Of a DNA stretch of 64,000 bases, positions 49,115-60,602 are shown piece after piece. How positions within the stretch are numbered: position 1 is the stretch's first letter; every line of letters begins with the position of its first letter. The translations under genes and the position numbers were made by a program. The notes beneath the pieces are model-generated. The model did no database searches and was not told the DNA's origin. It saw only the letters and a program-made list of their open reading frames with translations. This DNA is from Klebsormidium nitens (taxonomy: Eukaryota > Streptophyta > Klebsormidiophyceae > Klebsormidiales > Klebsormidiaceae). The stretch spans positions 1 through 64,000 of the forward strand of contig DF237444.1 of assembly GCA_000708835.1 (NCBI GenBank), given 5' to 3'.

Positions 49115-52100
49115 TTACAGTCGGGAGAGCTGCGTCGTCTTAGCTCGGTGTATCGTTGCCAAGTGCCATGCAATTTGTGCCCCGATTTTGGCGTTGTTCT
49201 TGACGAGAGCGACATCTGGAGAAAAGACCAGGTCAAGGCAAGTTTAGCCCAAAGACTGGCCACCAGAAAGCAGAACGAGGAGAAGATGAAAAGGTGACCA
49301 AGGTTTTCGTTGACAAACCTGAAGTAAGACAAACCTCAAGTAAAGTGCTGCTTTGACAGAGGTGCCGCAACACGTGTTGCAAAGACAAACTTCCTTACTT
49401 GCACTCAAACAAGCTGGAATCAAGTTTGCGCAAGCGGGAACAGAGTCACTTGGATTTGAAGCCTTACTTGCTTGTAAAGATGCTCCACCACTTAGTTCGT
49501 TGACCCGCTTGAGAAGGAAAGGGGTGCTGTCTGCCCCACTGATTTTTCCGCTGGAAGCAATCACCAAGAGTCAATGACGAAGCGTTTATGCAGATGAACC
49601 TAGTAGACAAACGAGTCATTTGAATTGAGCCAGCGGGCGAACTTGCAAACCGAATTTGATGTCAACGTTCTAGTAAGTCAAAGAAAAGTAGGTCTCTTGG
49701 CTGTCAGAGACGGAGTGCTAAGAGGCAAACGTCAGCGCCTCCCTTTGATGTGAACAGTCGGGCATATCGTCTCGATCCTACGGCGAAACGGATTGTGGAG
49801 AGCGTAAGAAGGCGCTGCTGCCAGTCAGCAGAGTCCTCGACTTGCAAGAGATGCTCGCACCTCGCCTCTGACAGTGCTCTTTGGATCGCCGCCTCCACCT
49901 TTTCCGAAGCCGCCGCATCCGACTCAGGAATCGGAACCCCGATCACGATGCCGCTGCCCAAACCCAGCCTCACGTTTGCGTCTGCAGACACGGTTGCAGC
50001 TGTAAACCGTGGTCCTTTCCAACCTCCAGCGTACGGCATGAACGGACAAACAAGAACATATGGTTTCCTCTTGTTCAAAGACAGCATAATCCAACGCACT
50101 GGATCTCTCTGCAGGCAAAGTAGTTGCATAGCTCGACCTTTACCTTTGGATGTATCGACGTAACGGGCTTCAAGACTCAGTCAGGAAAAGTGGGAGAAGA
50201 GAACAACCATGAAGTCCTCATCGGAGCAATAAAGTCGTGCGTCGAAAATTTGCCATCGGCATGCAGCAAAGCCGTCGAGTCGTAGGCAAAAGGTAGCACT
50301 CGAGCAGAAGTAACCAAGAAGCTCAAACATATTTCTCGTCCCCCGTAAGGAGTGTGCTCACCTATAAGCTCCGCACACTCCATCTCCGAGTTAACCCGGC
50401 TTGGGGCCTGCGAAGCGGACGAATTTGCACTGATTAACCACTGTGATTAACGCAGCAGAGTCTTTGTGTCAGAACATATAAGACAACAACCGCACCACTT
50501 CAAAGCTCCGCGGCAGATTTTACCACTGACTCGTGCCCACGGACCTGCGCAAAAGCCTTAGTCACGGGCAGCTCGAAAGGGCAGTAAGGGATCTCTGAAC
50601 ACACACCCGCTTTTTGAGCACGACCGCGACCGACTCAGAATAATGCAACTTTTCTTGTGGGCCAGGTTCATTGACACAGTTGGTCCGACGCCAAATCGTC
50701 AATGCAGAGCAGTTGCTTTGACTCTTATTTCAAGACCCTGGTATGAATGGGGGCTGGGGTTTGCCTGCGTTACCGGACCTTGCAGCCGCTGTGGGGCGTG
50801 AAAAAGGCGGGGAACTCGTCCGTACCAAGAGCGGCGACCGTGACTCCTTGCGTCTCCTGAGCGGCAAGACAGGACGTGAAGGTCATGCTGGGGAAGATAT
50901 AACAAGGACGATCGTTCGCATTGAGAGAACGAGCATACTTCGAGCGATGCTCCACAATGAATCCTCCCAAAATAAGCGTCGACAGGACGCAGGCCTTCAT
51001 GGGGTGTCAGAGGCCCTCATCTCCGCACAGTGACTATTCTTGGAATTCAATCACCAAGGCCCAAGAAAACTGAAATTGCCAGACTAACCACATTCATTAT
51101 AGGGCAAACTTGCAATAGACAGGGAGCACTTCAGCCGAACACTGATTCTTGGACGGCTTACCAGGTACTCGAGAGTACGTGGAATATCCAGGATCGATTT
51201 CACGCCCGCGCAGACCACAGCGACCGGTGTGCGCCCCAGCTCCGTCAAGTCGGAGGAGATGTCCATGCCTAGGTGGAAATGTGACGCCTCGGTCAACCGA
51301 ACGTCGTGCTCTTTTTGTCGGCACAATGGGTCGCAAATGGGGCACGTGTGTCAGCATTTCAAGCAGAGGCACCAAATTCACGAATAACCACAGGCTCTGA
51401 CGGCTGGATCTCCAAGAAGTAAACCAAAGGGCCACCGCCGAGTCTACTCACTGCTCTCTGCTCCTCGATGGACACCCCCGATTCCTCCCGTAACGAAAAC
51501 CGGGATCCCAACCTGCAAACAGGACCAAGAAGTTGGGATTGGCAACAGTGGCATTGATTCTGCTCAGCCGAAGGCATTTTACACCGATAACAACTGGAAA
51601 CGCACGACTTGGAAGTCCTCAAACGAAGGGCTCTGACTGAGGACGACATGAAAACTTGCAAGGTGACTCATTCAGAACCTGCGCAGTAGAGAGCCTACTA
51701 GAGCTGCGGCTAGGAGGTTAGAGGGCGCGTGCATATTCTAAAACCAAGTTGCTTTCGTGTGGCAATTTGTCCTCATTGTCCTTTCCGTCCCTCAGTTTCG
51801 CAGCATCCCCCAGCTTGCTCTCCTACTCGTCCCTTCAACGTCCTTCTAAATGCAAGTATTTAGTGGCATGCTTCGAGAATCTGAAGCAGGGTCTCACGAA
51901 GGCAAATCTGGAGTATTTTTCTTCGTGCTCCCGGCAATTGGGCCGAGCTCACTTGAACCCTCCGTCGTGGGAAAGTCAGTGATGTCTAGATGACTTTGAG
52001 AGCATTATTTTTTCTTTGTCCCAAGCAGCAGCTCCTTCTTTCACATGTGCCTATGCAAGCACTCCACTTTCAAGCCTCTGATTGGACTCGCTTGATCGCT

Positions 52101-53491
52101 TGATGCATTTGGTGTGTTTGTGGACCTATTAGGGGCAGCCTTTCAAGCATACAGCCGACGCACCTTGGCTGCAAAAAACATTGTGGCTGACACGGTTGTA
52201 GCCCCATCCTTCTTCTGCGAGACTACATAGGCAATGTCTCGTCGAGCTGTCTTCTTGACGCTCAGGCCTCTGCGAGCCAAATCTTCAAGCTCAGCACCAG
52301 TCAAGCCTGTACCAGGGGACTGGACTTCAGGGGGATCCCTCTCAGGGCAGAATAAGAGGAGCATCGTGGATGTCTCGAACTGAAAGCTTCAAGATCAAGT
52401 TGGGTACTTCACCTTTATTGACGCATATCAGTCATGTCTGCAAGCAATGTAACTTTCATTGCCGCCTGGAAGAATTGGTCGCCTGACAAATAATTCTGAT
52501 GGCTGCAAGGAGGGCAACCTGAATTGACCACCAGTCTTGGAGGTTTGTAAGTTCAGTCCCTCACCCACATGCACCACACCTCGTATGATTGCTATGGTGG
52601 CAGGTTCTGCTCCATTAGCTCTTACAATATCCTCAACTTCTCGGGCCGTCTTCAGGTTCTGGGGAAACGGCATACCTGTATAAGCATTGTTCCGCCCCAC
52701 TTTCAGTTTATCAGAGCGATAAGCAGTGCAAGACAAGAGTAAGGTAGACGAATTCAACTCAATTTCGCTTGCTAATCTTCTGAGCTACAACAGATGAAGC
52801 TGCGGCCAGAAGGTGAAGCGTCAGCAGAGCAGAGCTTCCAATCACAGAAAGCTACTTTATGGAAAACTAGTTTTCTGGGGCAGGAGAAAAGGCCACCGTT
52901 CATTCCAACACATGTGTCTCATGCTTTTCGAAGGTGCTCAGCGAACTCCGTTGCGAGGTGTCAAACAGTCATGAAACCGCAATTGAAGCGCCTGTACTGA
53001 GGATAAGTGAGCGCCATAGGCAGCTTGTCTCAGTACATGGATAATTGATGATTTAGTATGTACTCCGCTTACCACCACCAGGCGCACGTTGGTTGAGTTT
53101 TCGAATCAGGTGGTGCTAGCTCTGCCGCTTTAGCAGTCCAAAACTACTTACCATGGCAAACAATCGTGGACTCCAGGGCCACCACTGGGCTGCCTGCCTC
53201 CAAAGCCCTCTTAACTGGATCACTGACCTGGTAGGCGCTTCCGTTACAAGCTTCCATGGCTATCTGTGCACTGACAGCCATCCTGCTGCCGCTACTTGTT
53301 TGTGTGTGGTTCAGGCCAAAAGCTGATAATCTGTCAGAATCAATGCTTGGAAGCAGCATTTGCTCGTGCTCTCCAGATTGACCCGAAGAAGCCCTCCCAG
53401 AACAGCAGGCTGCGTCTTGCAGAAGCTCATAGTCAGCACTCTGTAGATGCCTGTGGAGCACCATCATTCTTTTCGCCCCAGGTGCAGCCAT
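49115..53491 (-). CDS. PUMY: Pseudouridine-5'-phosphate glycosidase, peroxisomal type
   Basis: Splits pseudouridine 5'-phosphate into uracil and ribose 5-phosphate, the second step of pseudouridine catabolism after a kinase. Ten exons: 53491-53152, 52675-52565, 52306-52164, 51512-51452, 51268-51162, 50856-50774, 50399-50362, 49981-49861, 49550-49468, 49215-49115; all phases agree, 395 residues. Signature blocks: [84 protein letters not shown] and [14 protein letters not shown]. By family knowledge the Lys of CAGVKSILD (about 242) forms the ring-opened ribose adduct, with Glu of ESTI and an Asp of the MDISSDL block in the site; all are present. About 90 extra N-terminal residues are unconserved. 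The protein ends SRL, a canonical plant peroxisomal targeting signal 1. Exon 7 (38 bp) has the least certain acceptor. Confidence 0.95.
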
Positions 53492-53861
53492 CCTGAACAG
53501 GGAAGATCAGCTCGAGCTGCGGCTCACACCTGCGAAATTTGAACGAAGTTGGCGCTGACCTGGCAGTGATTGTCTGAATCATAATGTGACACTGATTGCC
53601 CATCCTTCTGCAGACTGTCTTGGCATTGTTGACAGTCACTCTGACATTTACAGTGATGTTGACCCTTGAAAGTTGAAAGTCCTGTCACATTCATTGCATG
53701 GACTGTCTCGTCAAGAACAAGGGAGAAGGGCGCTTCATTTTGTGAGATGCCACCCGATTTCCAAGCCGCTGAGGACCAATGGCCAAGCCCTGAGTTCAGT
53801 GGCAGCAAGAGCAATCCCTTTCAAACAGCGGCGCTCGCTTGTGCTGAAAGGGCCTACAATC
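53492..53861. promoter_or_regulatory. Short bidirectional promoter region
   Basis: Only 370 bp separate the glycosidase ATG (minus) from the FHA-RING ATG (plus), so both promoters and 5' UTRs must overlap or be very compact. No in-frame ATG lies upstream of 53862 in the FHA-RING frame back to its preceding stop. I see no TATA box I would defend. Confidence 0.5.
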
Positions 53862-56800
53862 ATGTTACGGCGTCTGCCTTCAGGAGGGGGGGCAGACGAA
53901 GAAGCCATCTCTTGCCCCGCCTGCGTGCGCCTGGATGAGTATCAAGGGCCAATTCGTCTTGGGCGGCACACAAGTGCTGAGATAAGATGTTTGTCCACAA
54001 AAACCTCTGCAGAGCGAGAGGTCACCAACGCAGCAGTCTCAAGGTGGCATGCAGAGATAACGCGAACTGCTGGGGGAGATTATGTCATCAAGGACACATC
54101 AGCAAACGGGACGATGGTATGTAACTGGCTCACATGAGGTTGTTTACAAGATAGTGAAGGTGATTGAGAAGGCAGGCACAGAATGCACTTCTCAATGGTT
54201 TAGTGCTTCCTGTGGAAATGTTGCAATGCACTGCATCATGAAGCTTCTTTGAATGCCTGTTGGGTGGTGTGAACAGGACAGGCCTCAGACAATTGACTTT
54301 TTGATGCACTGCTCGTACAGGTCAACGGTCATAAGCTTGTTGGTACACACACTCTCGCTGAAGGAGACGTCATCATTCTTGGTAGGTCTGCACACTAATC
54401 TGACAACATCATGCAAGCTCCCCAAGTGTCGTGTGCTTCTTCTTTTCAAGTGCACCCCATCTTTTTGGTATTGGCACCGCCTATCTTATCTTGAAGAGCA
54501 TCTTGTGCTGCAAATATGCCTTGCCCAATTGGCCGCAGCCTGTAACTAGCAACGCACCTCGACTGATTCAGGGGTTGATGGACCCCAGCTCTGAGCTTCC
54601 ACCTCTGGCTGAAGGTGACCAAATCTCTTTTGCTGCACAGGGATGCCAACATACAAAGCTACACCCCACTTGGAGACTAGCACCGAAGTCACCAACCCTT
54701 TCCGTTTTGAATTCTCTGTCGACCAAGGACGTCCTGTTGGACTCTCTGAGGCCCAACCTGCTGCTCCGTTAGTTCCCCCTGGTGTGCCTCAATTGGACAA
54801 ACAGAGTCATGCTGCACAGCCCCCGGGCTGCAGTCTCTTGTCGCCACCAGCGCCCCTTGAGAAACCCTTGGGCGCAAGCCTTCGATCGGCTGAGGAACGG
54901 CTTCCTAGAGTAGACCTAGCCGGAGTTAATCCAACGCTTGACCGTATAGACCGTGTACAAAAACCATCAGAGGACACTGCGCAGTTGCAGGACGGGGATG
55001 CAAGTAGACCGGATTCAACAGCCAACTTAGTCAAGCCACGTCACCCTGCTGACCGCAATACCGGTGGAGAGTCCCGCAGAGGCAGGAGGCTGGTGAGGAT
55101 CCACGGAGACCGGCAGGGCAATGGAAACGAGTTCGTTGACTTGTCTGACCTCCCAGAAGTGGAGCTGCCTGATGCTGGTAGAGGGGCAGGCGGGGCACGC
55201 AGGCAAAGATTAGAAGATCAGACTGAAGCCGCCAGGACAGGAGACGGTATTGGGCATGCGCTTAACACAGAACAGGCAGGGCAAGATAGGGAGAGTGGAC
55301 GTCAACAAGCAGACACTGCGGAAGGGCTTGGCCGGGTTGACGAGGGGCGAGAGCGCGTGCGGCAGCGGCTGATGGAGGTGGTGCGGGCGAAAGCTCGCGC
55401 AGACGAGCGGCAGAGCCCCCTCAAGAGGCGCAGCCCGGACTCCCCGTCTACGGGCGTATCACGGATGGCAAAGCTTTTGAAACCAGGGACAGCCTCCCGG
55501 ACTGCCGCGCCGGGCACGCCACTCAGCTTAGCGGACGACTGCCCACTTTTGGAGGTGCCGGAAGTAGGGGACGGGAGGGGGGGCGCTGTGCGGACCCGTG
55601 GCCTGGGGCCCCAATCCGCAGGCAGTGCTCCTAACCCGGGGCAGAGCTTGGTGATTGAGGTCCCTGCGAGTATGGATCCCCCAGCGAACCAGGATGCGGA
55701 TGTGCCTGATGGTCTGATTGTGGATCCTCCGGGAGAGGCGTCCGCGCCGAGCGTGCCTGTGGAACCACCGCAAGCCCCTCCCACTGCCACGGAAGACTCA
55801 GGTAGGGGCGCTAGTAAGAATGAGAGCTGACCTGCTATTTCCGAGTACTGCTTCATGACCAAGAAACGCTTCTGCCATGGAAGAGTCGGCATATCTATCT
55901 TTACGCTGTTCGATGGTCACAAAACTTTCTTTGTTTGGTTGAGGTTAAGCATCCGATAGGGTTTGTGCACAAAGCTTGCTGGGCCTTTCCATCTGAGATT
56001 CCGTACAGTATGGCGCAAGAGCATTGGCACGATCCTCATACCCTCTCCCAATTGACTCTCTGCTTAGTCTGAATATTGTGGGTTCGAACTATGGGCTGGC
56101 TACTTTTGAACATCGTTTCAAACTGTCACGCTGGGTTCCAAGAGCCTGGGCAGGGCACGAGAATCAGAAAGGGGTGACCAAATCAATTCAGGAGCTTCAC
56201 CAGGAAAGAGTGTGACCAGCACGACTTAGCTTCGCTTCATCTTCCGTCATGTCGACCTGGTAGTGGTGGGTCGTGCGCTCCAATTTCAACAAGAGAACGT
56301 CTCAAACTACGATGACTGTCGTTGACGTGTGAATGACGTGCAAAGGCCAATCGAAGCGTCCGCTGCCTACTTCCAAACAAGAGCCAAGTGCCCCGATCGG
56401 TAGCCACACCAAGCTGGTTCGTCTTCTGATCGGAACTGACGCAGATACCGTTCTTCTTGCAGCCAAGCAGAGCGCGGAGGCGGAGGTGCTGGAGATGCTG
56501 GGCGAGGAGATGCAGTGCGTCATCTGCCAGAGCTTCCTGTGCGCGGCGCACGCGCTGCCGTGCTCGCACACCTTCTGCGGGGACTGCCTCGTCCAGTGGC
56601 TCAGCAAGAAGCCGCACTGCCCCACGTGCCGCCAGCCGACCGGGGGGGCCAACCCGACGCCGATTCATAACATTGACAGCATGATCGAACGGGCCGCCAG
56701 TGTAAGTGACGCATGCAGTGTAATTGAGTTTTCCGTTTTTAGGCACCGATGGCGCCTACCCGCTGAGTCTGCAGTGATGTTCCTGAATACTGACAGGCAA

Positions 56801-58952
56801 ACCAGCTTGACGACAATCCGCTGTTGGACATCTTACATGGCTTCTTGGCCAGTTTTATATTCGACCCTAAGAGGTAATCGATGTATGAAAGTACGGCCCA
56901 ACCCCTTCAAAGCTGGGGTGCTCCACCCGTTCCTTGTCTTCATAGATCCAGAATTGACAAGGAATCGAACTCCTTTACACCTCGCAGCAGTTGCCTCTTT
57001 GAAGCTAACACCGTCAAAGACGAAGCTCGCGGGTCTCACGCGCTCCTCATGTTGACCTGCCTGCAGAGGTGCATGTCTGCCGAGGAGAAGGCCGAGTTTG
57101 ACCGGCGGAAAGGCGTGTTCAAGACGAGCAAGAAGCTGAAGCCCGCCCCCGCCACTGCCGCTCCCGCACGGGCCCGGGCAGCCCGAACGACCCCGGGACA
57201 CCTGCTGCACGTCTTCCGAAGCGGTAAGGCCCGCCACCGAGAGTAGAAAGAGTACCGGGCCTCGGGCCCGGGGGACATTTGCGTCCTTGTGGCTCGAATT
57301 TTGGCCAAATACATCGCTTATCCGCTGGACTTCTTTGTGCATACTTGAGAGGCTCGATTGAACGTGCGAGCACTTCATGTGACAAGCGCACGGACTTCCC
57401 GCCAATCCCGAATTGCTCAGGTGTCTCGTGCCTAAGAGCTTCCTTTCTCGGCGTCTGATACACCGATCTCAGAAAGGCCGGTGAGGTTCTACTCGACGAG
57501 AGTTGGAGGATCATACGTCATGATCGTCGGACCGTCCCGTCTGCCTTCAGCAAGTGGCGGAATGCTTCTGATTTCGAGGTCTTCCTGCTCTAGAATCATT
57601 TTCCCCCCCTGAAATCAATTCGCTGGCCGAGACTTATCTCTAGACGACAAGTCAACATCTCGTTCCGGCTAACCCCGTTGGGGTTTCTGCCTGTCCAGGT
57701 ACCCTCCAGGCCGTGTCTGCACGTCTTGAGGAGGCCATGAGCGGGATGTCGGACGGAAGAGCGAGGGACCTGATGCGCAATCGGCCCCGCCTGGTGACGG
57801 AGACTGCTCGCCGTGAGTGCCTGTCAGATCGAATTCAGTCCTACGGCTTGCAGTGCATATCATGTCGGTCTTGTGCAATTGCTTAGCAGGAGAAGCCTCG
57901 GGCATTATTCCCTGCGAAAGCCCATCCTGAAGAAGGGGCCGCTATTCGACAAAGCTTTATGCGACTAGGATTTAAACCGCTGCTTATCCCTGAAGCCGGT
58001 CATTGACTAAGCATCCAATGCCGCACGAGCACCGGTGAATCGCTTCTCCTCACCTTCCTCTACAGGCACGTCAATATTGGTCCCCAACAATGCAAGATAT
58101 CCAAATGCATTATGGAAGCGAGGTCCTTTCACGCTCTCTCATCACTCGCTTGTCCTAGTACGGCTGCTTGCGAGACTGTTTTTAACAGGTACAAATATCA
58201 TGTAACCCTTACACAAAACGTCCGCTGATCAAGCGCTGTTGGTCTTATTAAAGGCGGTCCTCCTGCGTCTGGCCCAGCGGCACCCCCCAATCAGCCTCCG
58301 GGCGCTCCGGGCGCCCCGGCCACAACGCGCGGCACCTTCGGGCGGCCGTATATCATCGACATCCCCACGACGGCCACCACCGTCTGTGCCGTCTGCAACC
58401 AGGCCATAGGAATTGGCCGCTTCCGCCTCACTGATGCGGTGAGAGCCACAGACCGGGCCTCGTCATACAGCGGGCTCTCGACTCCGTTTAGTCGATGTCT
58501 TTACACGGGTACATGGGAATCGGGTTCCGCTGTCCACAGCTTATCCGACGACAACTCTTGCTTCTGACGTGTCATAAAGTGTCATTGCATAGCACTGCCG
58601 TAGACGATGTCGAGTCTTCGTTTGCCCGTGCTTTGGAATCTGCGCAGAAGGAATGGTGTTATTTACAATTCCTCCTCTCATTCCGTCTGCTTATAAGAGC
58701 CACTTCTGACCTGCGCAGTATGGGGACAGTGGTCAGACATACCACCTGGGCTGCCTCAGCGCCCGCGGCATGATCCAGCCGTATCAGATTGCGGGCATGG
58801 AGGACCTGCCCCCCGCGGCCCAGGCACGGGCGCGGACGATCGTAAGAGAGCCCGGAGGCGTCTTTATCCGATCACCGAGGTCAGACGATCAGGCGCCGCA
58901 AGAGGTCGGAGAACCAGGCCCCGCATTTCCAGGGGTTCCCCGTCGCCTGTAG
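53862..58952 (+). CDS. FHA-RING E3 ubiquitin ligase (CHFR/Dma-like) with C-terminal zinc-finger-like module
   Basis: Predicted phosphopeptide-directed ubiquitin ligase. Nine exons: 53862-54116, 54321-54381, 54641-55801, 56463-56701, 56797-56873, 57069-57223, 57699-57812, 58254-58438, 58719-58952; phases agree, 826 residues. FHA domain at 28-106 with the phosphothreonine-site residues visible (GR at 34-35, SRWH at 60-63, NG at 82-83, NG at 87-88). Residues 107-492 are a disordered Pro/Arg/Glu-rich linker from one large exon. RING finger at 511-548 is a perfect C3HC4 (CVIC, CSH, FCGDC, CPTC). A basic Ala-rich stretch follows, then a Pro/Gly-rich run and Cys732-x2-Cys-x22-His-x2-Cys761. FHA plus RING is the CHFR/Dma architecture (mitotic checkpoint in animals and yeast); the plant role is not established here. 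Intron 3 (about 660 bp) could hide a small exon. Confidence 0.85.
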
Positions 58953-60602
58953 CTAATGTTCCAAGTATCAAAATGTACATATCTGGGACTCGACTCGCAA
59001 CAAGAGTACAGGAAAGAGAATATCCGAGTGGACATGTTCTCACGAAGAACGTGATGAGCACTGTTCTAGAGCAGAGCGCCAAGGTGGCATCGAATGGCAG
59101 ATTCTTACTGATGGAGTATTGAGTGAAGCCTTCGGCTGCACTCGCAAAATCGCAACAGATTTGACTCTTGGTGTTGTGTCAACTTTGCGAGTATGATGTT
59201 TAAACCTGCGTGCGTGAAGGCCCATACTTACCGCGTATTGAGCACCATGTTCAACGATGCTTCAGCCCTGAATTGAAACAGAAGTATACTAGCTCGGCCG
59301 CCACCCGATGTTCTGCCCAGCCCTCCGTATAATCAAAGCCGCTTAAAGTAGGTCGTTAATATATTAACGTGCACTACACAAGCTACCTATGGTGGGTGTC
59401 GGCGGTCTCGATCGCGCGACGGTACCGTCACCAAATTGACTCACCGGTGTTACGCGTCGCGACATTTCATGTACACGGTACTGACGACCGTACTCGGCCG
59501 TACTTTAGAATCCGGTCCGAGTTCATGAATTGGAAATTGTCTGACATGTCGACGAACGGTAAACTCCGGTATATTCGGCGGTACAGTACCGCGCAAGTCT
59601 GCGCGTCCGCAAATTTGAAATTTCATGGTGTTTGTCGGAAGTTCCGACTCGAACCACCTGAGGGTACCGCGGTACTTAACTTGAAAGAGGAGTGCAGGAA
59701 GTTGAAAGAAGAGTGTAGGAAAAGGCGCATTTCAAGAGCAAGCAATGCCGGCCGACTTTGAGGCTTGTATGGTGCTTATTCCGATTTGTCCTCGACATTT
59801 CCTTATGTTGGGTCTTCAAACAAACCCTCAAGGTGCTCTCCCAACATTTTTCTTTGCTTGTCAGAGCTTTCTATGGGCTGCATAAGGCTCTTCTTTGTGT
59901 GCCAGTTTGATGCTCACACACAAGTGTAAAACATAACACTGTCTTTCACTCCTGTAACACTGACTTACGGCCGAGCAATATTGTCTGAGTACTTGTACCG
60001 CCCGAGTAACAGAAACCTGAGTTGCCGTGACGTGAACCGCCGGTATCACTGACGGAATTCGATACGCGGTATTACAATTTTGTGGCGGTCGGAGTCAAAA
60101 TTGACTCGGCCGGTACCCACCATAGGTAGCTTGTGTAGTGGTCCAGATCGAGCTGGTCGGCCAGAACCTCCAAGTATCTAGCTCTAGGAGCCTGGGTCCG
60201 ATCGCTGCATCGCATAATTTCCGCTTTGGTATCCGGCGCCCGGCAGGCCCCGGCCGCATATACCGTATATACTGTAGTACATACTTGATGGCTCTTGTAT
60301 TCACTCAGTGCCATGCCATAAGTTTTGAGTGGGATGGTACAGGGGCACTAATACTGATGCAGCTAGTTTGTAGGCCTTGACGGTCCGTTCTTTCAAGAAT
60401 TTGCGATCAACTTTGAGTATAATTGTGCGATCATTAATCATTACATCGACTCTGCTGATGAATTGTTTCCTGGCAATCAAGAAAGTGTGCGCGGGGGTAT
60501 TATACACAGGTCTGGAATGTGCATGCTGCCAGTCACTAACGACCGACTTGTTCCATTAGCGGCTATAGGAATCTCGGAGGACTTTAAGGACAAAGTAAGT
60601 TC
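58953..60602. other. Convergent intergenic region between FHA-RING gene and BAP31-like gene
   Basis: Two 3' ends face each other across 1.65 kb. The centre is a CACTA-like element (59372-60140). The flanks show no coding exon. A perfect 16-bp palindrome CGTTAATATATTAACG (59354-59369) lies two bases left of the element. Confidence 0.5.
59372..60140. mobile_element. Short non-autonomous element with CACTA-type inverted ends
   Basis: The left end (59372-59397) and the reverse complement of the right end (60115-60140) are identical over 26 bases, beginning CACTACACAAGCTACCTATG. DNA transposons of the CACTA (En/Spm) class start with exactly this pentamer. The 769-bp body is too short for a transposase and has no long frame; it holds GACGGTACCG-like motifs in several places, which may be subterminal repeats. 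The flanking triplets are GTG on the left and GTC on the right, so the expected 3-bp target duplication is imperfect, which suggests age or a wrong end call. Confidence 0.65.

Noticed and set aside
53673-53861. Upstream extension of the FHA-RING protein
   Set aside because: The frame is open but begins at TTG; the first ATG is at 53862 and the FHA domain starts soon after.
56070-56100. tRNA B-box-like GGGTTCGAACTA in FHA-RING intron 3
   Set aside because: No A-box or cloverleaf could be drawn around it.
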